This document shows, in pieces, positions 1 to 11,399 of a DNA stretch of 64,000 bases. The stretch covers positions 579,375 through 643,374 of the forward strand of contig MNCI01002250.1 in NCBI GenBank assembly GCA_015680685.1, written 5' to 3'. A program made the position numbers and the translations under genes. The notes under the pieces were generated by a model. That model was given only the letters and a program-made list of their open reading frames with translations. It ran no database searches and was not told the origin of the DNA. The DNA is from Gnetum montanum. Taxonomy: Eukaryota > Streptophyta > Gnetopsida > Gnetales > Gnetaceae. Positions within the stretch are counted from its first letter, which is position 1. Each line of letters opens with the position of its first letter.

Positions 1-1264
1 AAGCCATCATAGGCTAATTTGCTTAAGTATATCTTTTGAAACTATAATATGATTGTAATTTCAATATTTACTAAGCTTGCACCATGTCTTCCAAATTTGT
101 TTAAGAATTGGAGACCTAAGAATAGAAATGACTGAAGGAAAAAGAAAATAGTGAGGGCAGTTATTAGAAGACCAACCATTATTATTCATAGGTTTTTCTT
201 GCATAGGTTTGTTTCTTAAAAGGAGCATCCAAACATCATCTCCATTAATGCACTTTGCAATCCATTTTACTGTAAGAGAAATACCTTGATAATAATAATT
301 AATGAGGCCAAGTCCACCATCTTTCTTGCTCCTAGTGCAAATATCCTAAGCAACATTAGAAAAACCTTTTCTATGTTGCTTAACAAACCAAAGAAACCAA
401 CATATACTATGATTAATTCTCTCATAAGAAGTTTTAGAAAGAGCCCAACTATTGAAGTAATAAATAAAATGAAGCTTTGTTAATTCCAAAGACCCATAGG
501 ATCTATTGGACAAATATTACATTTTCATGCAAAATAAAGATAGACTTTATAAATTAACAAAGCACTAGTGGAGGCATAAAAAACCAATCATACAAGCTTT
601 TTGTTATAACATTATAACATTCTCTCAAATGGGTAGTCATAGCATAAGAAAGAAACACCTGTAACTCATCTTCAAGGGCTCCTAATTTGTACAACCTACA
701 AATGCATTCTTCTTGGGGGAGTTAAATCTATCTTCAACTTTCAATTCTAAGATAATGAGAACTTAAGCGAAGCTTGCTAATAACATTTCAATATTTGATG
801 GAAATAGTAGCTGAGCATAAGCAAGCTTATACATCTAATTTATTATATCTAATGTCGTAGAAATAAGATTGCCTCATGCCTTCCACATTAGCCCACATCT
901 ATGTTAAAACCTTCTGCTTAACTAGTTTGAAAATATAGTTAGGATTTGGCAAGCAAGAGTTGATTTAAACATTTTCCTAATAATTAAAACTTTTCATGCA
1001 AGGGTGAGCTTGTTTTCTTTCCATTTATTAAGCTTTTTTTTTCAGTTTTACCAACCCCATAATTCCACAAAATAGTAAGATTAGGCTCAAAAGAAAAATG
1101 TATTCCTAAAATTTTACCATCGATATTACCATTACAATAAACAAAATTTTTTTGTCAATTAACCTTAGAGCCAAATAACATGCAATAATCCTCTACTCTA
1201 ACTAAAAGAGCATTGATATATTGCCAAGAATTATTGATCATAAAAAAGGAATTATATGCAAACT
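1..1264 (-). repeat. Left arm of near-perfect inverted repeat (LINE, minus strand)
   Basis: This stretch is the reverse complement of 1326-2589 base for base, apart from one mismatch I noticed near 1221. It runs off the left edge of the window, so its full length is unknown. Its content is the inverted copy of the LINE reverse-transcriptase 3' portion described at 1326. The small open frame at 286-483 is a shadow of that LINE and is repeated identically at 2107-2304. Because the axis carries an N, an assembly artefact is more likely than a natural palindrome. Confidence 0.9.
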
Positions 1265-1268
1265 ATAT

Positions 1269-1324
1269 TGATGAGACGCGACTTGCACTAGGCCGCGATA
1301 TCGCGTACGTGATATCGCATCCCA
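1269..1324 (+). mobile_element. LTR 5'-terminal fragment of an Athila-like element, cut by the N
   Basis: The sequence begins TGATGAG, the start shared by the LTRs in this window. It continues with CACTAGGCCGCG, closely matching the U3 of the LTR at 5640 (AACTAGGCCGCG). It then carries a palindromic GATATCGCGTACGTGATATC block where that LTR carries GTATACGGGGTCCCGTATAT. It stops at the N at 1325. I infer that a contig read from the LINE into an inserted LTR and ended there. Confidence 0.6.
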
Positions 1325-1325
1325 N
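1325..1325. other. Single-N assembly join at the palindrome axis
   Basis: One N separates the left inverted arm plus a 56-bp LTR fragment from the right arm. Other single Ns at 15495 and 51750 separate duplicated sequence, which suggests the scaffolder placed one N where contig ends could not be merged. Confidence 0.85.
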
Positions 1326-2589
1326 AGTTTGCATATAATTCCTTTTTTATGATCAATAATTCTCGGCAATATATCAATGCTCTTTTAGTTAGAGTAGAGG
1401 ATTATTGCATGTTATTTGGCTCTAAGGTTAATTGACAAAAAAATTTTGTTTATTGTAATGGTAATATCGATGGTAAAATTTTAGGAATACATTTTTCTTT
1501 TGAGCCTAATCTTACTATTTTGTGGAATTATGGGGTTGGTAAAACTGAAAAAAAAAGCTTAATAAATGGAAAGAAAACAAGCTCACCCTTGCATGAAAAG
1601 TTTTAATTATTAGGAAAATGTTTAAATCAACTCTTGCTTGCCAAATCCTAACTATATTTTCAAACTAGTTAAGCAGAAGGTTTTAACATAGATGTGGGCT
1701 AATGTGGAAGGCATGAGGCAATCTTATTTCTACGACATTAGATATAATAAATTAGATGTATAAGCTTGCTTATGCTCAGCTACTATTTCCATCAAATATT
1801 GAAATGTTATTAGCAAGCTTCGCTTAAGTTCTCATTATCTTAGAATTGAAAGTTGAAGATAGATTTAACTCCCCCAAGAAGAATGCATTTGTAGGTTGTA
1901 CAAATTAGGAGCCCTTGAAGATGAGTTACAGGTGTTTCTTTCTTATGCTATGACTACCCATTTGAGAGAATGTTATAATGTTATAACAAAAAGCTTGTAT
2001 GATTGGTTTTTTATGCCTCCACTAGTGCTTTGTTAATTTATAAAGTCTATCTTTATTTTGCATGAAAATGTAATATTTGTCCAATAGATCCTATGGGTCT
2101 TTGGAATTAACAAAGCTTCATTTTATTTATTACTTCAATAGTTGGGCTCTTTCTAAAACTTCTTATGAGAGAATTAATCATAGTATATGTTGGTTTCTTT
2201 GGTTTGTTAAGCAACATAGAAAAGGTTTTTCTAATGTTGCTTAGGATATTTGCACTAGGAGCAAGAAAGATGGTGGACTTGGCCTCATTAATTATTATTA
2301 TCAAGGTATTTCTCTTACAGTAAAATGGATTGCAAAGTGCATTAATGGAGATGATGTTTGGATGCTCCTTTTAAGAAACAAACCTATGCAAGAAAAACCT
2401 ATGAATAATAATGGTTGGTCTTCTAATAACTGCCCTCACTATTTTCTTTTTCCTTCAGTCATTTCTATTCTTAGGTCTCCAATTCTTAAACAAATTTGGA
2501 AGACATGGTGCAAGCTTAGTAAATATTGAAATTACAATCATATTATAGTTTCAAAAGATATACTTAAGCAAATTAGCCTATGATGGCTT
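1326..2589 (+). repeat. Right arm of near-perfect inverted repeat
   Basis: Reverse complement of 1-1264, with positions pairing to a sum of 2590. The + LINE continues past 2589 without a break, so only the left partner leaves the window. Confidence 0.9.
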
Positions 2590-3840
2590 CTTTTTAATGA
2601 AGGAGTTTAGGCTGCTAATGCATATAGATTATGTACCACTTGAAGTAGATTTGGTATCACTATAGTTTCTTATTTGTTTATGCATGATGGATGGATTACT
2701 TGTAATGAATCTTCTAGCCTCTATGGTTTGAATAGAAAGAGGAAAAAGAATTTTGAAAAATTAATTTCTAATCTTGAGAATTTATTTAAAGTTTACAACC
2801 AATTGCATTAGCCTTTTCTAGAGATATTTTTTGGAATGATGGTAGATATATTTTTCCTTTAAATTTGAAAGTTACTTATGAGATAATTACAAAGAATGAC
2901 TTTATTCATAACAAATTTTAGAAGGCTAGAAAAATGTAATTATCATTGCACTTTTAGATGAGGAAAATAAAAGATATTTGGAAAGCTCCTACATTACCTA
3001 AAATTTGTATCTTTTTATGGTATCTTCTTCATCAAGGTCTTTCTATCAACACTTGTCTTAAACATATGAGAAATGTTTCTACTTGATGTCTTCTTCGTAG
3101 AAGTGAAAACTCATTTTCTTATGTTTTTTTGAAGTATCCTTTTGCTCAACATGCTTGGAAATGAACATCCAAAATTTGTAACAACTTTCAACTAAGCATT
3201 AGTAAAGTTATTCTTAATGATTAACTTGCTTTGTCTACTTCATTTCTTTACATTTGGAATTGTCTTCAACCACTTTTTTCCTAATCTATTTGGAAGCTTC
3301 CATGTGTAGTTATTTTCTAGCATTAAGAGCATAACTATAACATTTTTTCAAAAGTCAAATACTAGATTCTCAAAGATGTCACTTTTCAGCTACAACTTCA
3401 AACAAAAATGCTCTTAGTGAAGCCTAAACAATTAATTTGTTTTCCATAGTATTAATTTCTTTTATTCTAGAGGCTCAAGGATAGAAAGCTTTCAGCTTTT
3501 GTTACTATTTGTTCTTTATCTCTTATTGTTGTAAATTTTTTTTAGAGAGACTTTTCTCCTCTTTACAAAAATTCCTTTAGTAAGAAGTAAAAACTCGTCA
3601 AGGCACTTCTAAATAAGGGTAATGCCTGATCCTTTTCCTACCCTAGAGGAGAGGTTTTTAAGGATTGGTTGTAACGATGAAAACTTCAAATGGCATCCCC
3701 AAAACTATTGGGCATTTCCTTTAAATTCTCTCTTTGATGGTTTAATACAATTTGAATTTTTTAAATAGTATTATTTATTTTTTTAAGGTCCAAGATCCCA
3801 TCCCCTTCCCCCACCCTATTCCCCCAGCCCCAAAAAAAGT
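1326..3840 (+). mobile_element. L1-type LINE, 5'-truncated, RT C-terminal part plus zf-RVT and 3' UTR
   Basis: Read on the + strand with many stops, the sequence shows features of plant L1 LINE reverse transcriptases. About 1410-1560 resembles the RT thumb region: a Gly-Ser-Lys-Val-Asn motif, then Leu-Gly-Ile-His-Phe. About 2240-2330 reads SKKDGGLGLINYYYQG, matching the conserved K..GGLG motif. About 2990-3170 reads KICIFLWYLLHQGLS and later KYPFAQHAWK, the zf-RVT domain at the C-terminus. From about 3320 the frame is lost and a roughly 500-bp A/T-rich 3' UTR follows. The N-terminal endonuclease and catalytic RT core are absent, cut at the N at 1325. The element is a dead fossil. Its 3' UTR and coding part recur inverted at 4165-4594 and 38392-39153. 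Confidence 0.8.
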
Positions 3841-4164
3841 ATTCAAATTTACTAAAAATATTATTAGTATAGGATGAAAGAATTTCCAAATTGTTATAGG
3901 ATGTAACTAAATGTTAAGATTTGTAAATATTTTTAGTAACTAAGAATACAAAATTATTATACTTATCATTTCTATGAAAGATTTTATAGTCATCATCATC
4001 ATTATCTTACCCTAGTTCCTAATAAAAATAGAAATAAATACTTCAATTCTCTTCATCCAATGCACAAATTTGTTGTCCATTTACATGTTTTTGAGCATTT
4101 TTAGTTTCACATATTAATAAATGTGTACAATTTTAGATGCACATCATTCATATTTATGTAAACT
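3841..4164. other. AT-rich spacer between two tail-to-tail LINE 3' ends
   Basis: About 320 bp of AT-rich sequence with no open frame, motif or repeat I can assign. It lies between the 3' UTR of the + LINE and the inverted 3' UTR of the - LINE. Confidence 0.6.
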
Positions 4165-4594
4165 TGCTTTAGGGGGTTGAGGGTGGGGTTCCTAATACTA
4201 AAAAAAAAATGTATAATAATATTTAAAAAATTCAAAGTCCATCAAATCATTAAATAAATAGTCTAAAAAGCCATATAGTTTTGGGGATACCTTTTTAGGT
4301 TTTTATCCTTACAACCAATCTTGAAAAACCTTCCCTTTAGGGTAAGAAAAGGATTAGTGTTTCCTCTTATTTAGATTTGCTCTCGTGGATTTTCACTTCT
4401 TATTAAAGGATTTTTTGTAAAGAGAATTGGAAAAACTCTCTCTAAAGACAAAAGAAGACATCAATCAGAAATAATGAAACATAGCAGAAAACGATAAAAA
4501 CTTTCCATCCTTGAGCTTTTAAAAAAAGGAAATTAATACTATGGAAAATAAAAAAATTATTTAGCTTTCACTGGGAGCTTTTTTGCTTGAAAAT
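4165..4594 (-). mobile_element. LINE copy 2, 3' UTR part (continues at 38392-39153)
   Basis: The reverse complement matches 3390-3840, for example the shared CATAGTATTAATTTCCTTTT-like stretch, the GCTCAAGGATGGAAAG stretch and the TCTTACCCTA...GGAAGG segment. It is clearly older and more diverged than the 1-2589 palindrome. The match ends where the LTR at 4595 begins and resumes, in order, at 38392. One LINE was therefore split by the M1 insertion. Confidence 0.8.
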
Positions 4595-5489
4595 TGATGA
4601 GCAGAAAGTATACCCTATGTCGAAAGATACGAATTACAAGCATTCACGTGCAATCAAGTTGAATTTCGCGGACCTTAAGTTCCCACATACAGAAGTTCTA
4701 GAAGTTGAAATCTAACTGTCATGATCGTTGTCTTCCCAACTACACTTGTGAAGCATAGTTGTATGGCTAAGTGTAATTAGTGCACATGATTTTTATTATT
4801 TTATATTTTATTTTTCTACAATTAATAACAAGTTGAAACTTAATTTATGAACCAATGGTAACTAATCTAATTGCTAATTAATAACTAACTATCCTAACAT
4901 AAGCATCTAGTCCCACTTTCTGTACACATCTTGAACACATACAACACTACTGGGTTACCAAGCATTAAGCACTACTGGGATTACCAAGTGTTGTATGTTA
5001 TGCTTGAAGCGATCATGCTTATGTGTTTAATCTATTTAGCTTAATTAATTAATTAATCAAAGTCTAGTTTATCTTAATTAATTACATGATTAATGAAAAT
5101 AGTAAATGCAAAAATAAATCATTAATCTATTCCAAGTGCTATAAGGTTTGATAAAAAAAGCTTGTCTTTATTGTCGTTCACACCAGTGTGCTTAGCTACA
5201 TCAGTGCTTGAATAAAAGATCTGTACACTTTCTAACTCCTACTAGGAGCATTCAAAAAAATATTCTAGCTCTCAAATGACAAAAATCCAAGAGCTCTACT
5301 ACAATTATGATATGACATGTCATAACACAAATAGTGAGCATGTATTTATAGACTTTATTATGGAGCTACATTGACAAGGCCTCATAAACGTAGCAAACAC
5401 TACGTCAACACAGCTTTATCAATGGGGTAACACTATGTCAACGGGACCATGTCGATGGGGGCCTATCAACATGACACTTTAATGCTTCA
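4595..5489 (-). repeat. M1 3' LTR
   Basis: On the minus strand the LTR starts TTGAAGCATT after the PPT and ends CTGCTCATCA-like. The + strand therefore shows TGATGAGCAG at 4595 and ATGCTTCA at 5489. The partner LTR is 37529-38391. The minus-strand TATA-like TCTATAAATA lies near 5341-5352. The Athila-like LTRs in this window share the conserved U5 end containing GTAGGGGTAC-type sequence and the CTCATCA terminus, here decayed. Confidence 0.82.
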
Positions 5490-5505
5490 ACATACCCCCA
5501 CTATT
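5490..5505 (-). other. M1 polypurine tract
   Basis: Read on the minus strand this is AATAGTGGGGGTATGT directly abutting the LTR start TGAAGC. It matches the PPT of P1 (GTCGTGGGGGTATTA) in position and sequence. The PPT primes plus-strand DNA synthesis in LTR retrotransposons. Confidence 0.75.
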
Positions 5506-5634
5506 GAATGAAAACTTGTCCTCAAGTTCCTTTACAAAATTGAAAAGGTATGGGATTATTGACTGACTCTTGACATAAAAAAACTAGGTGCCTGAGTGTA
5601 TAGATCGACATCATTACAAACATTTGTGGTGTTC

Positions 5635-5639
5635 ATGAC
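5635..5639. repeat. P1 target-site duplication, left copy (ATGAC)
   Basis: ATGAC here and ATGAC at 18822-18826 directly bracket P1. The sequence on either side joins into one continuous M1 stretch that can be followed in the parallel element M4 at 46215-46500. Confidence 0.85.
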
Positions 5640-6524
5640 TGATGAACTGTCATTAGTTGATGTGTCAACTAGGCCGCGTATACGGGGTCCCGTATATGTG
5701 ACCACGTCAACATGGCCCCATCAATGTAGCCTTCCATGTGTCGACGTGGTCTCGTTTACACAGAGCCTATTTCGGCCTATAAATAAGAGGGCCTTCCGCC
5801 TCATTTAGGTACCTTTCAGTTAGTTGTAGCGAAGCTCTTGCAGTTTGTTCCCGTAGGAGATAGAATATTCTCCAAGTGTCCGCAATAGGTGTAAAAAAAG
5901 TGATTGGCTCTTTATGCAAGCATTGATGTATCTAAGCCCATTAGCGTGAACAACAATAAAGACGAACTCTTCAAGCATTCTTTGTAGCATTTGGACTTAG
6001 TCATTTATTACATTCATTAGTTTAATATGTCTATGCTTTGATAATTACTTAAGTTTCTGTTATTGTTATTTTAATCTCTTTCACTCTCTTACAAGTACGA
6101 CCATCTTAAATGTAAACCCAACACTTGGTAACTCAGTGACACTTAACGTCTGGTAACCCAGTAGTGTTTCGGGGATGCTCAGAATGTGCCCGGAAGATGG
6201 GATCAGATACTTATGCTAGGAGTAGTTAATATTTAGATTAAGATAGTCTTACATTACTTAATACTCTAGCCTTACTTTCCAAGATAATTAGATGCCAAAA
6301 GATAAAGTAAAAAGCTATAAAAATCATTAGCCTTAATCTCACTTAACCATCGCAAACAGAACGTCACAAGTGGGATTAGGAAGACAATGACTGTTCTAAC
6401 CCAAGGTTTTGCTGGTTAGGGTCTAGTGTATGTTAAGTGCTTATAGTTTACGAAATTTGACCGAGTCGCGTGTGAATGCCCATGATTCGTATGGTTGGAC
6501 GTAGGGGTACCTAGCCGCTCATCA
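5640..6524 (+). repeat. P1 5' LTR
   Basis: Starts TGATGAACTGTC just after the TSD and ends CCGCTCATCA just before the PBS. It aligns to 17922-18821 over its whole length with scattered substitutions. U3 holds GCGTATACGGGGTCCCGTAT, a pair of imperfect palindromes, followed by repeated ACGTGGCCC/CATGGCCC units. The TATA box TATAAATA is at 5779-5786, so transcription should start near 5810. R/U5 runs through TTGTAGCGAAGCTCTTGC. Confidence 0.88.
5779..5786 (+). promoter_or_regulatory. TATA box of P1 5' LTR
   Basis: TATAAATA within CGGCCTATAAATAAGAGGGC; the identical core is at 18057-18064 in the 3' LTR. The flanking GCC...GGC resembles the internal TATA at 14369. Confidence 0.75.
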
Positions 6525-6525
6525 T

Positions 6526-6543
6526 TAGCGCCATTGCCTGGGA
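6526..6543 (+). other. P1 primer binding site (tRNA-Asp type)
   Basis: TAGCGCCATTGCCTGGGA, one base after the LTR, matches the tRNA-Asp complement TGGCGCCGTTGCCGGGGA at 15 of 18 positions. tRNA-Asp priming is established for Athila/Tat-type elements. The three differences are two G-to-A and one G-to-T. Confidence 0.8.
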
Positions 6544-6669
6544 TTATTAGTCTTACATTCATCATCTAACCTTAGTGAAATTATCACTCAAGTCATTGGA
6601 ACGGACCTAGGATAGAAACATTTACGCACGCTAGGCAGATTAAAGTAAATAGTAAGGTACATCGATTAC

Positions 6670-8960
6670 ATGGACCATCTAACGTCCAATATGTCTTCTC
6701 ACAAGAGAGAGGTATCCAACCTACTAGTGCCATAAGAATGTTAGGTGGTGTACAAGCATCCTGATGATTATGTCCCTGACTTCACTTTCATCCTACATTA
6801 GGATGAGCATCTATGATGATGGAACATGGAGGGCAACATCGTACTACCACCTGACCAATCGGCTCCTACAATGCTATTTCACAATCTTGGTAGACTAGGC
6901 ATCTAGGATCATGGAGTGGAGTATGTCATGGAGGACCATGACTACCGGTAGTATTGTCCCATTGAGGCTCAATGAGCATGAGACCATCAGCAGGCAGAAA
7001 GATATGAACACCTGAAGGGGAAAAAATTTAGTAACCCCTTATTCTCGTAAGAGCTGTAGGACAATGGGGATCCCATATTTCATGATACCCATTCAACCAA
7101 ACTTCCCCTGGGGTAGTAGATCCTTCAGTACATCATTCAAAACAAGCCTCTAAGTGACTAAGATCCTCAAGGGGATGGAGGATCACGTAGCAAGGATGGG
7201 CAGGATGATCGAGGTCATCGTCAGGGTAGAAGGGGAGATCAACACCGGAGCAGTGGTGATACCTCTCCTTCTTCTCCATTCTCTCGCTCCCCTATACCTT
7301 CATCTAGCTTAAGCTATAATTGTAACTTGGGTAGAAAGGAGCGAAAGGATAGTGGTAAAAAGGTTTGGAAGGGACAACGTGAGAAAACGCACGACCAATC
7401 GCGCGATGCTCATCGACATGAAAGAAGGGGTAGCCGAAATCGTCACAGACATCATGGTCCTCAGCAGGACTATGACTTAGATGAGCCGTTGTTGGCTACT
7501 CGGAGCATGCTCTAGATCATTGAGGTAGTTCAGATCCCTAGTAGGCACATGAAGGATAGCCAAATCAAGCACGTTGATATGAACAACATCCCCAGATTTG
7601 AAGGGGGATATAACTATGATCCATAGACTTACCTGTAGGCATTCCATAACACCTACACCCTGTAGAACATTGATAATGATTGGAAGAAGCTGAAGCTGTT
7701 CCCTCGCACACTCATCAAGGAAGTAGAGAACTGGTACTAGTCTTTGGAGCTGAAATTAATTAGAAGATGGAGTACGATGCTTGAAATTTTCAATGACAAG
7801 TATCAAACGTACTCTAGAGTGGCGAACCTGAGATGTTAGATCCAAGGGTGGAAGTAAGGTAATCATGAACCCTTGGATGCATCCATGAGTAGATACTATT
7901 CATTGGTACATCGGTACCTTGGTCATGGCTACTCTTAGCGGGCACAACTTCGCCACATCATTGATGGGCTTCATTTTAAAACATGAAAGACCCTTGGCGT
8001 GTACGCCCAGGGACGACTCTTGAAGCTAAGGGCCCATCGATTGTAGTGCCTCATTGAGCAAGTGGCCAAGGAGGAAGGGGAACTTAGAAAGAAGAAGAGT
8101 GCAGAAGAATTCAACCGGGATCCTTCCCTCAGAAAGAGAGAGGTTCAATTCTGTGATGAGGAGGAGGAATCAGCACTGGAAGCAGCAGTGAACCGAAAGA
8201 CCTTACCTTTACAGAGGAGTCCAGAGAACAAGGTAATGATCGTGATTGATGTAGGAAGAAGGAAGCTAAATGTGTCCAATATAAGGGTAAGGGCAAAGTT
8301 TCTGTAGTAGAGTAGGTTGCAGACTCTGACACTGAGGAGGATGATGAATGTGGCATATGCCAATATGAACATCCTTAGGGATGTTGTCTTGTGGTGTCAC
8401 ATCTTCAAGAGTCTGGGGTGTATGCATTGAATCCTTGCTTGGCAAAGAGGCAAACAACCCAAAGGTTACCTTACCCACAAGGCAACCCAAGGTAGTTCCA
8501 CCAGTAGCAAGGATTGTATCCAAGTGAAGTGCCACCGCAACCTTACGAATACTTCCAGTAGTGGTAGCATCCACAAGTATGGGGGATGCCACCTCCAAGG
8601 TAGAAGTACCCTTATAAATAGCCAAATCCCTATGGGTACTATGTTCAGCAACCAATCTCTCCACAAGACTCTTCCAGTCATGTAGCCTTTCCAAGTTATT
8701 ACCACCACCCAGAATATTTTCGACCTCAATTTCCATCACCTAAGGAAAAGAACCCACATCTCTTCTATCCTCCATCACCTTCTCTTACCACTACTCCACA
8801 ACATCCCACTTAGCTGCCACCTACTCCACCGATGTAGGGAGAGATTCCACCACAGCTACAACAACGAAATGCTACAAGGGATATTAACTTACAATCAGCA
8901 CCCCAGCTGAGTGGACCAGAACCCAAGCCCCGAAAACGTCCTTTTTTTAACCCAACAATC
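6670..8960 (+). pseudogene. gag: P1 gag (capsid polyprotein), stop-riddled
   Basis: Gag would form the virus-like particle. I start it at the ATG at 6670, after the leader. The N-terminal part contains VVYKHPDDYVPDFTFILH and then MEGNIVLPPDQS, which recur in P2 and M1. A serine-rich and basic Arg/His/Asp-rich stretch follows (7260-7515). Then comes the retrotrans_gag core: IPRFEGGYNYDP near 7590, WKKLKLFPRTLIKEVENWY near 7680, and RRWSTMLEIFNDKYQTY near 7760. Downstream is a charged linker (RKKKSAEEFNRDPSLRKREV, 8086-8145). A C-terminal box CGICQYEHP.GC...SHLQESGVYALNP lies at about 8352-8440, and a Pro/Gln/Tyr-rich tail follows. Many in-frame stops. Confidence 0.75.
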
Positions 8961-9089
8961 TAAACATACCTCACATACACCTGTGTCTAGTGCCTCTGAA
9001 CCTTCAAGCACCTCCACTATTCCACCACCTGATCAGCCTTCAAGTCAACCACACTCCAACTTCTAGATGGTCATGCTCACACACGCTGT

Positions 9090-9567
9090 AACTGACTGAA
9101 TCAAGGTAGGTCATCTTCCCCAGAAATTAACTGATCTAGGAAGCCCCCTCATCTATCTTCAAGTGGTAGGGAATGAGCCATGCAAAGATCTTCTGGACTC
9201 GGGGTTAGGAGTCAATTTGATCTCTCATGACATGTACAAGAACTAGAACTTTCCCTCGCTAAAGAAGAGCAACATTCGGCTTGAGTTGGCAGACCAGTCC
9301 ATCATCGTTTCCTTGGGATTAGTGGAGGAAATTGTGACCACCATTTGTGGGTGGTCCTATCCTGCTGATTTCTTGATCATCTATGTGGAGAACTACAAGG
9401 GGAACTTTCCAATCATCATGGGAAGAGCCTGGCTATGCACGGTGGATGCACGACTAGGACTCCAAGATCTATCCCTTGAAATTTCAAAAGAAAATCCTTC
9501 CAGGAAGATCAAGAAGAAGAGCGTTCTATGCATTATGTACAATGACTCAGGGTGTAACTGTGTGTAG
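9090..9567 (+). pseudogene. P1 aspartic protease domain
   Basis: The Asp-Ser-Gly of a retropepsin is visible at about 9196-9207 (LLDSG followed by GVNLIS). The flap/second half reads WSYPADFLIIYVENYKGNFP and IIMGRAWLCTVDARLG (9346-9460), matching Athila-type proteases (family signature PIIMGR.WL.T). The same block occurs in M1 (34336-34599) and P2 (43304-43558). It would cleave the Gag-Pol polyprotein. A stop closes the frame at 9565. Confidence 0.78.
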
Positions 9568-9869
9568 TAGTTATGGTATGCTAAGTAGATATCCATTCAA
9601 GCATGCAGTCGATGTATCGAGGAATCACCTGTTCAACAGTGTCTGTATGTCGTAGCCACCAACCAAGAAGGCACCCAGTGGTTGACAGTTGATCCTGCTA
9701 GCAGCGCATTGTGCATGAAACCATCTGAGGGGCTTGTACAAGCCTACATTGAAAGCATGGATGAAATGGAAGAGGTTCATCAACAGGTATCCACTGTTGA
9801 TGACCAAGATGATTAGGGGAAGCTGCAAATCCATGAAACCTTCAAACAAGAGCCCCTGAAGCTCAAGTC

Positions 9870-10915
9870 TTTACTGGCTCACTTAGAATATGTTTTTTTG
9901 CGAAATGGGAAGCTGGTAATCATTAATGCCACCCTTGCTCTAGAATAGAAGAAAAATTTGCTGAAGGTGGTAAACAAATGGGATGCTGCATTTGCATGGT
10001 CATATCCTAAGTTAACTGGAGTTGATCCTAGGGTCTGCTAGCATTAGATCTATATTAACCCCTCCATGAAGCTATGACAACAACCACAAAGATAATTGAA
10101 CCCCAAACTGAAGTAGGTCGTCAAAGATGACATCGAACAATTGCTAAAGGTGGGGTTCATCTATTCTATTGCCAATAGGGAATGGGTTAACCCACTTGTT
10201 ATTGTGCCAAAGAAAGATGGAAAATGAAGGATCTGTATTGATTTCTGATTGCTCAACATGGCTACCTTCAAGAATCACTTTCCACTCCCATTTGTGGACT
10301 AGGTGTTGGACACCATCACAGGGCACCGCTATTACAGCTCTTTGGATGGTTATAGTGGTTATAACTAAATCTAAATAGCACCAGTAGACCAAGCCAAAAC
10401 AACTTTTACAAGTCCATTGGGGACTTTCTCATACAAGAAGATGCCCTTTGGCCTGTGTAATGCACCTACCACATTCCAATGCCTTGTCCTTAGCATCTTC
10501 CAGCAATAGATTAGCAATGGGGTAGAGGTCTTCATGGATGACTTCTCTACCTATGGGGCCATAGGGCCATGTTCAAGCAAGCCTTGGACCATCTTGAGTA
10601 GGTTTTGAAAAGGTGTGTAGACACTAATCTATGGCTCAATTGGTAGAAAAGCCATTTGATGGTCCAAGAAGGCATTGTGTTGGGGCATTGCATCTCACAG
10701 ACAGGGATTAGCATGGATCCTGAAAAGATTAGGGTCATCCAAGGAATCATCAACCAACCAAGCACCATAAAAGATGTTCGGTCATTCCTTGGCCACACTG
10801 GTTACTACCGGCACTTCATTGAAAACTTATCAAAGATCACCAAGGCATTGGTAGAACTTACAAAGAAAGATGCTTCATTCATCTGGACGAAGGAGTGCGA
10901 ATCTGCATTCTAAGT
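9870..10915 (+). pseudogene. pol: P1 reverse transcriptase domain
   Basis: Recognisable in order: WDAAFAWSY and LTGVDPR (about 9980-10030), VIVPKKDGK..ICIDF (10197-10246), FPLPFVD, YYSSLDGYSGYN (10330-10366), TFTSPLGTFSYKKMPFGLCN (10405-10465), and the catalytic FMDDF (about 10533-10547). An 8-bp tandem duplication (GGGCCATA twice, 10557-10571) then shifts the frame. The other frame continues with HLMVQEGIVLGH, RSFLGHTGYYRHFIENLSKI and FIWTKECESAF to 10913. Most stops fall where the family has Gln or Arg, as expected from C-to-T decay. Confidence 0.82.
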
Positions 10916-11337
10916 GCTAAAACAGAAACTCGTAGAAACTCCAATTCTACGGGTACCTGATTGGTCTAGGCCTTTCCACATCATGATGGATGCATCCAAA
11001 TACACCTTGGGAGCCATGCTTACACAGTGCGACGATTAGAAACATCCATATTATATCCACTGTGAAAGTTGTAGCATTGTGGGTGCTTAGCTGAACTACA
11101 CCACCACCAAGAAGGAGTTGATGGTAGTGGTGTTCACCTTGGAAAAATTTTGACACTATGTGCTCGGATACATGATGTTCATGCATACTAACCACTGTGC
11201 TATTCGGTTCCTGATGAACAAACCAATGGTGAGCCCTCGCATCATCCGGTGGCTGGTAATTCTTCAAGAGTTTGATCTCACCATGGTAGACTAGAAGGGG
11301 ATTGAGAATGTGGTGGCTGACCACTTGTCTCGGTTAT
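10916..11337 (+). pseudogene. P1 RNase H domain
   Basis: Continues the RT frame: PILRVPDWSRPFHIMMDASK (about 10940-11000) contains the first catalytic Asp. It is followed by LNYTTTKKELMVVVFTLEKF, HTNHCAIRFLMNKPMVSPRI and finally VVADHLSRL (about 11310-11335), the tether end typical of Athila. In the second acidic region the family usually has a TDH motif, read here as TNH. Several stops replace Gln/Trp codons. Confidence 0.8.
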
Positions 11338-11399
11338 GATGGGATGACACAAAAGAGGAGGAGCCCCTCTCCAACTAATTTCTAGATGAACTCCTCTTT

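Noticed and set aside
286-483. 65-residue open frame repeated identically at 2107-2304
   Set aside because: It is the antisense shadow of the LINE RT (the SKKDGGLGL region) and its artefactual inverted copy, not a gene.
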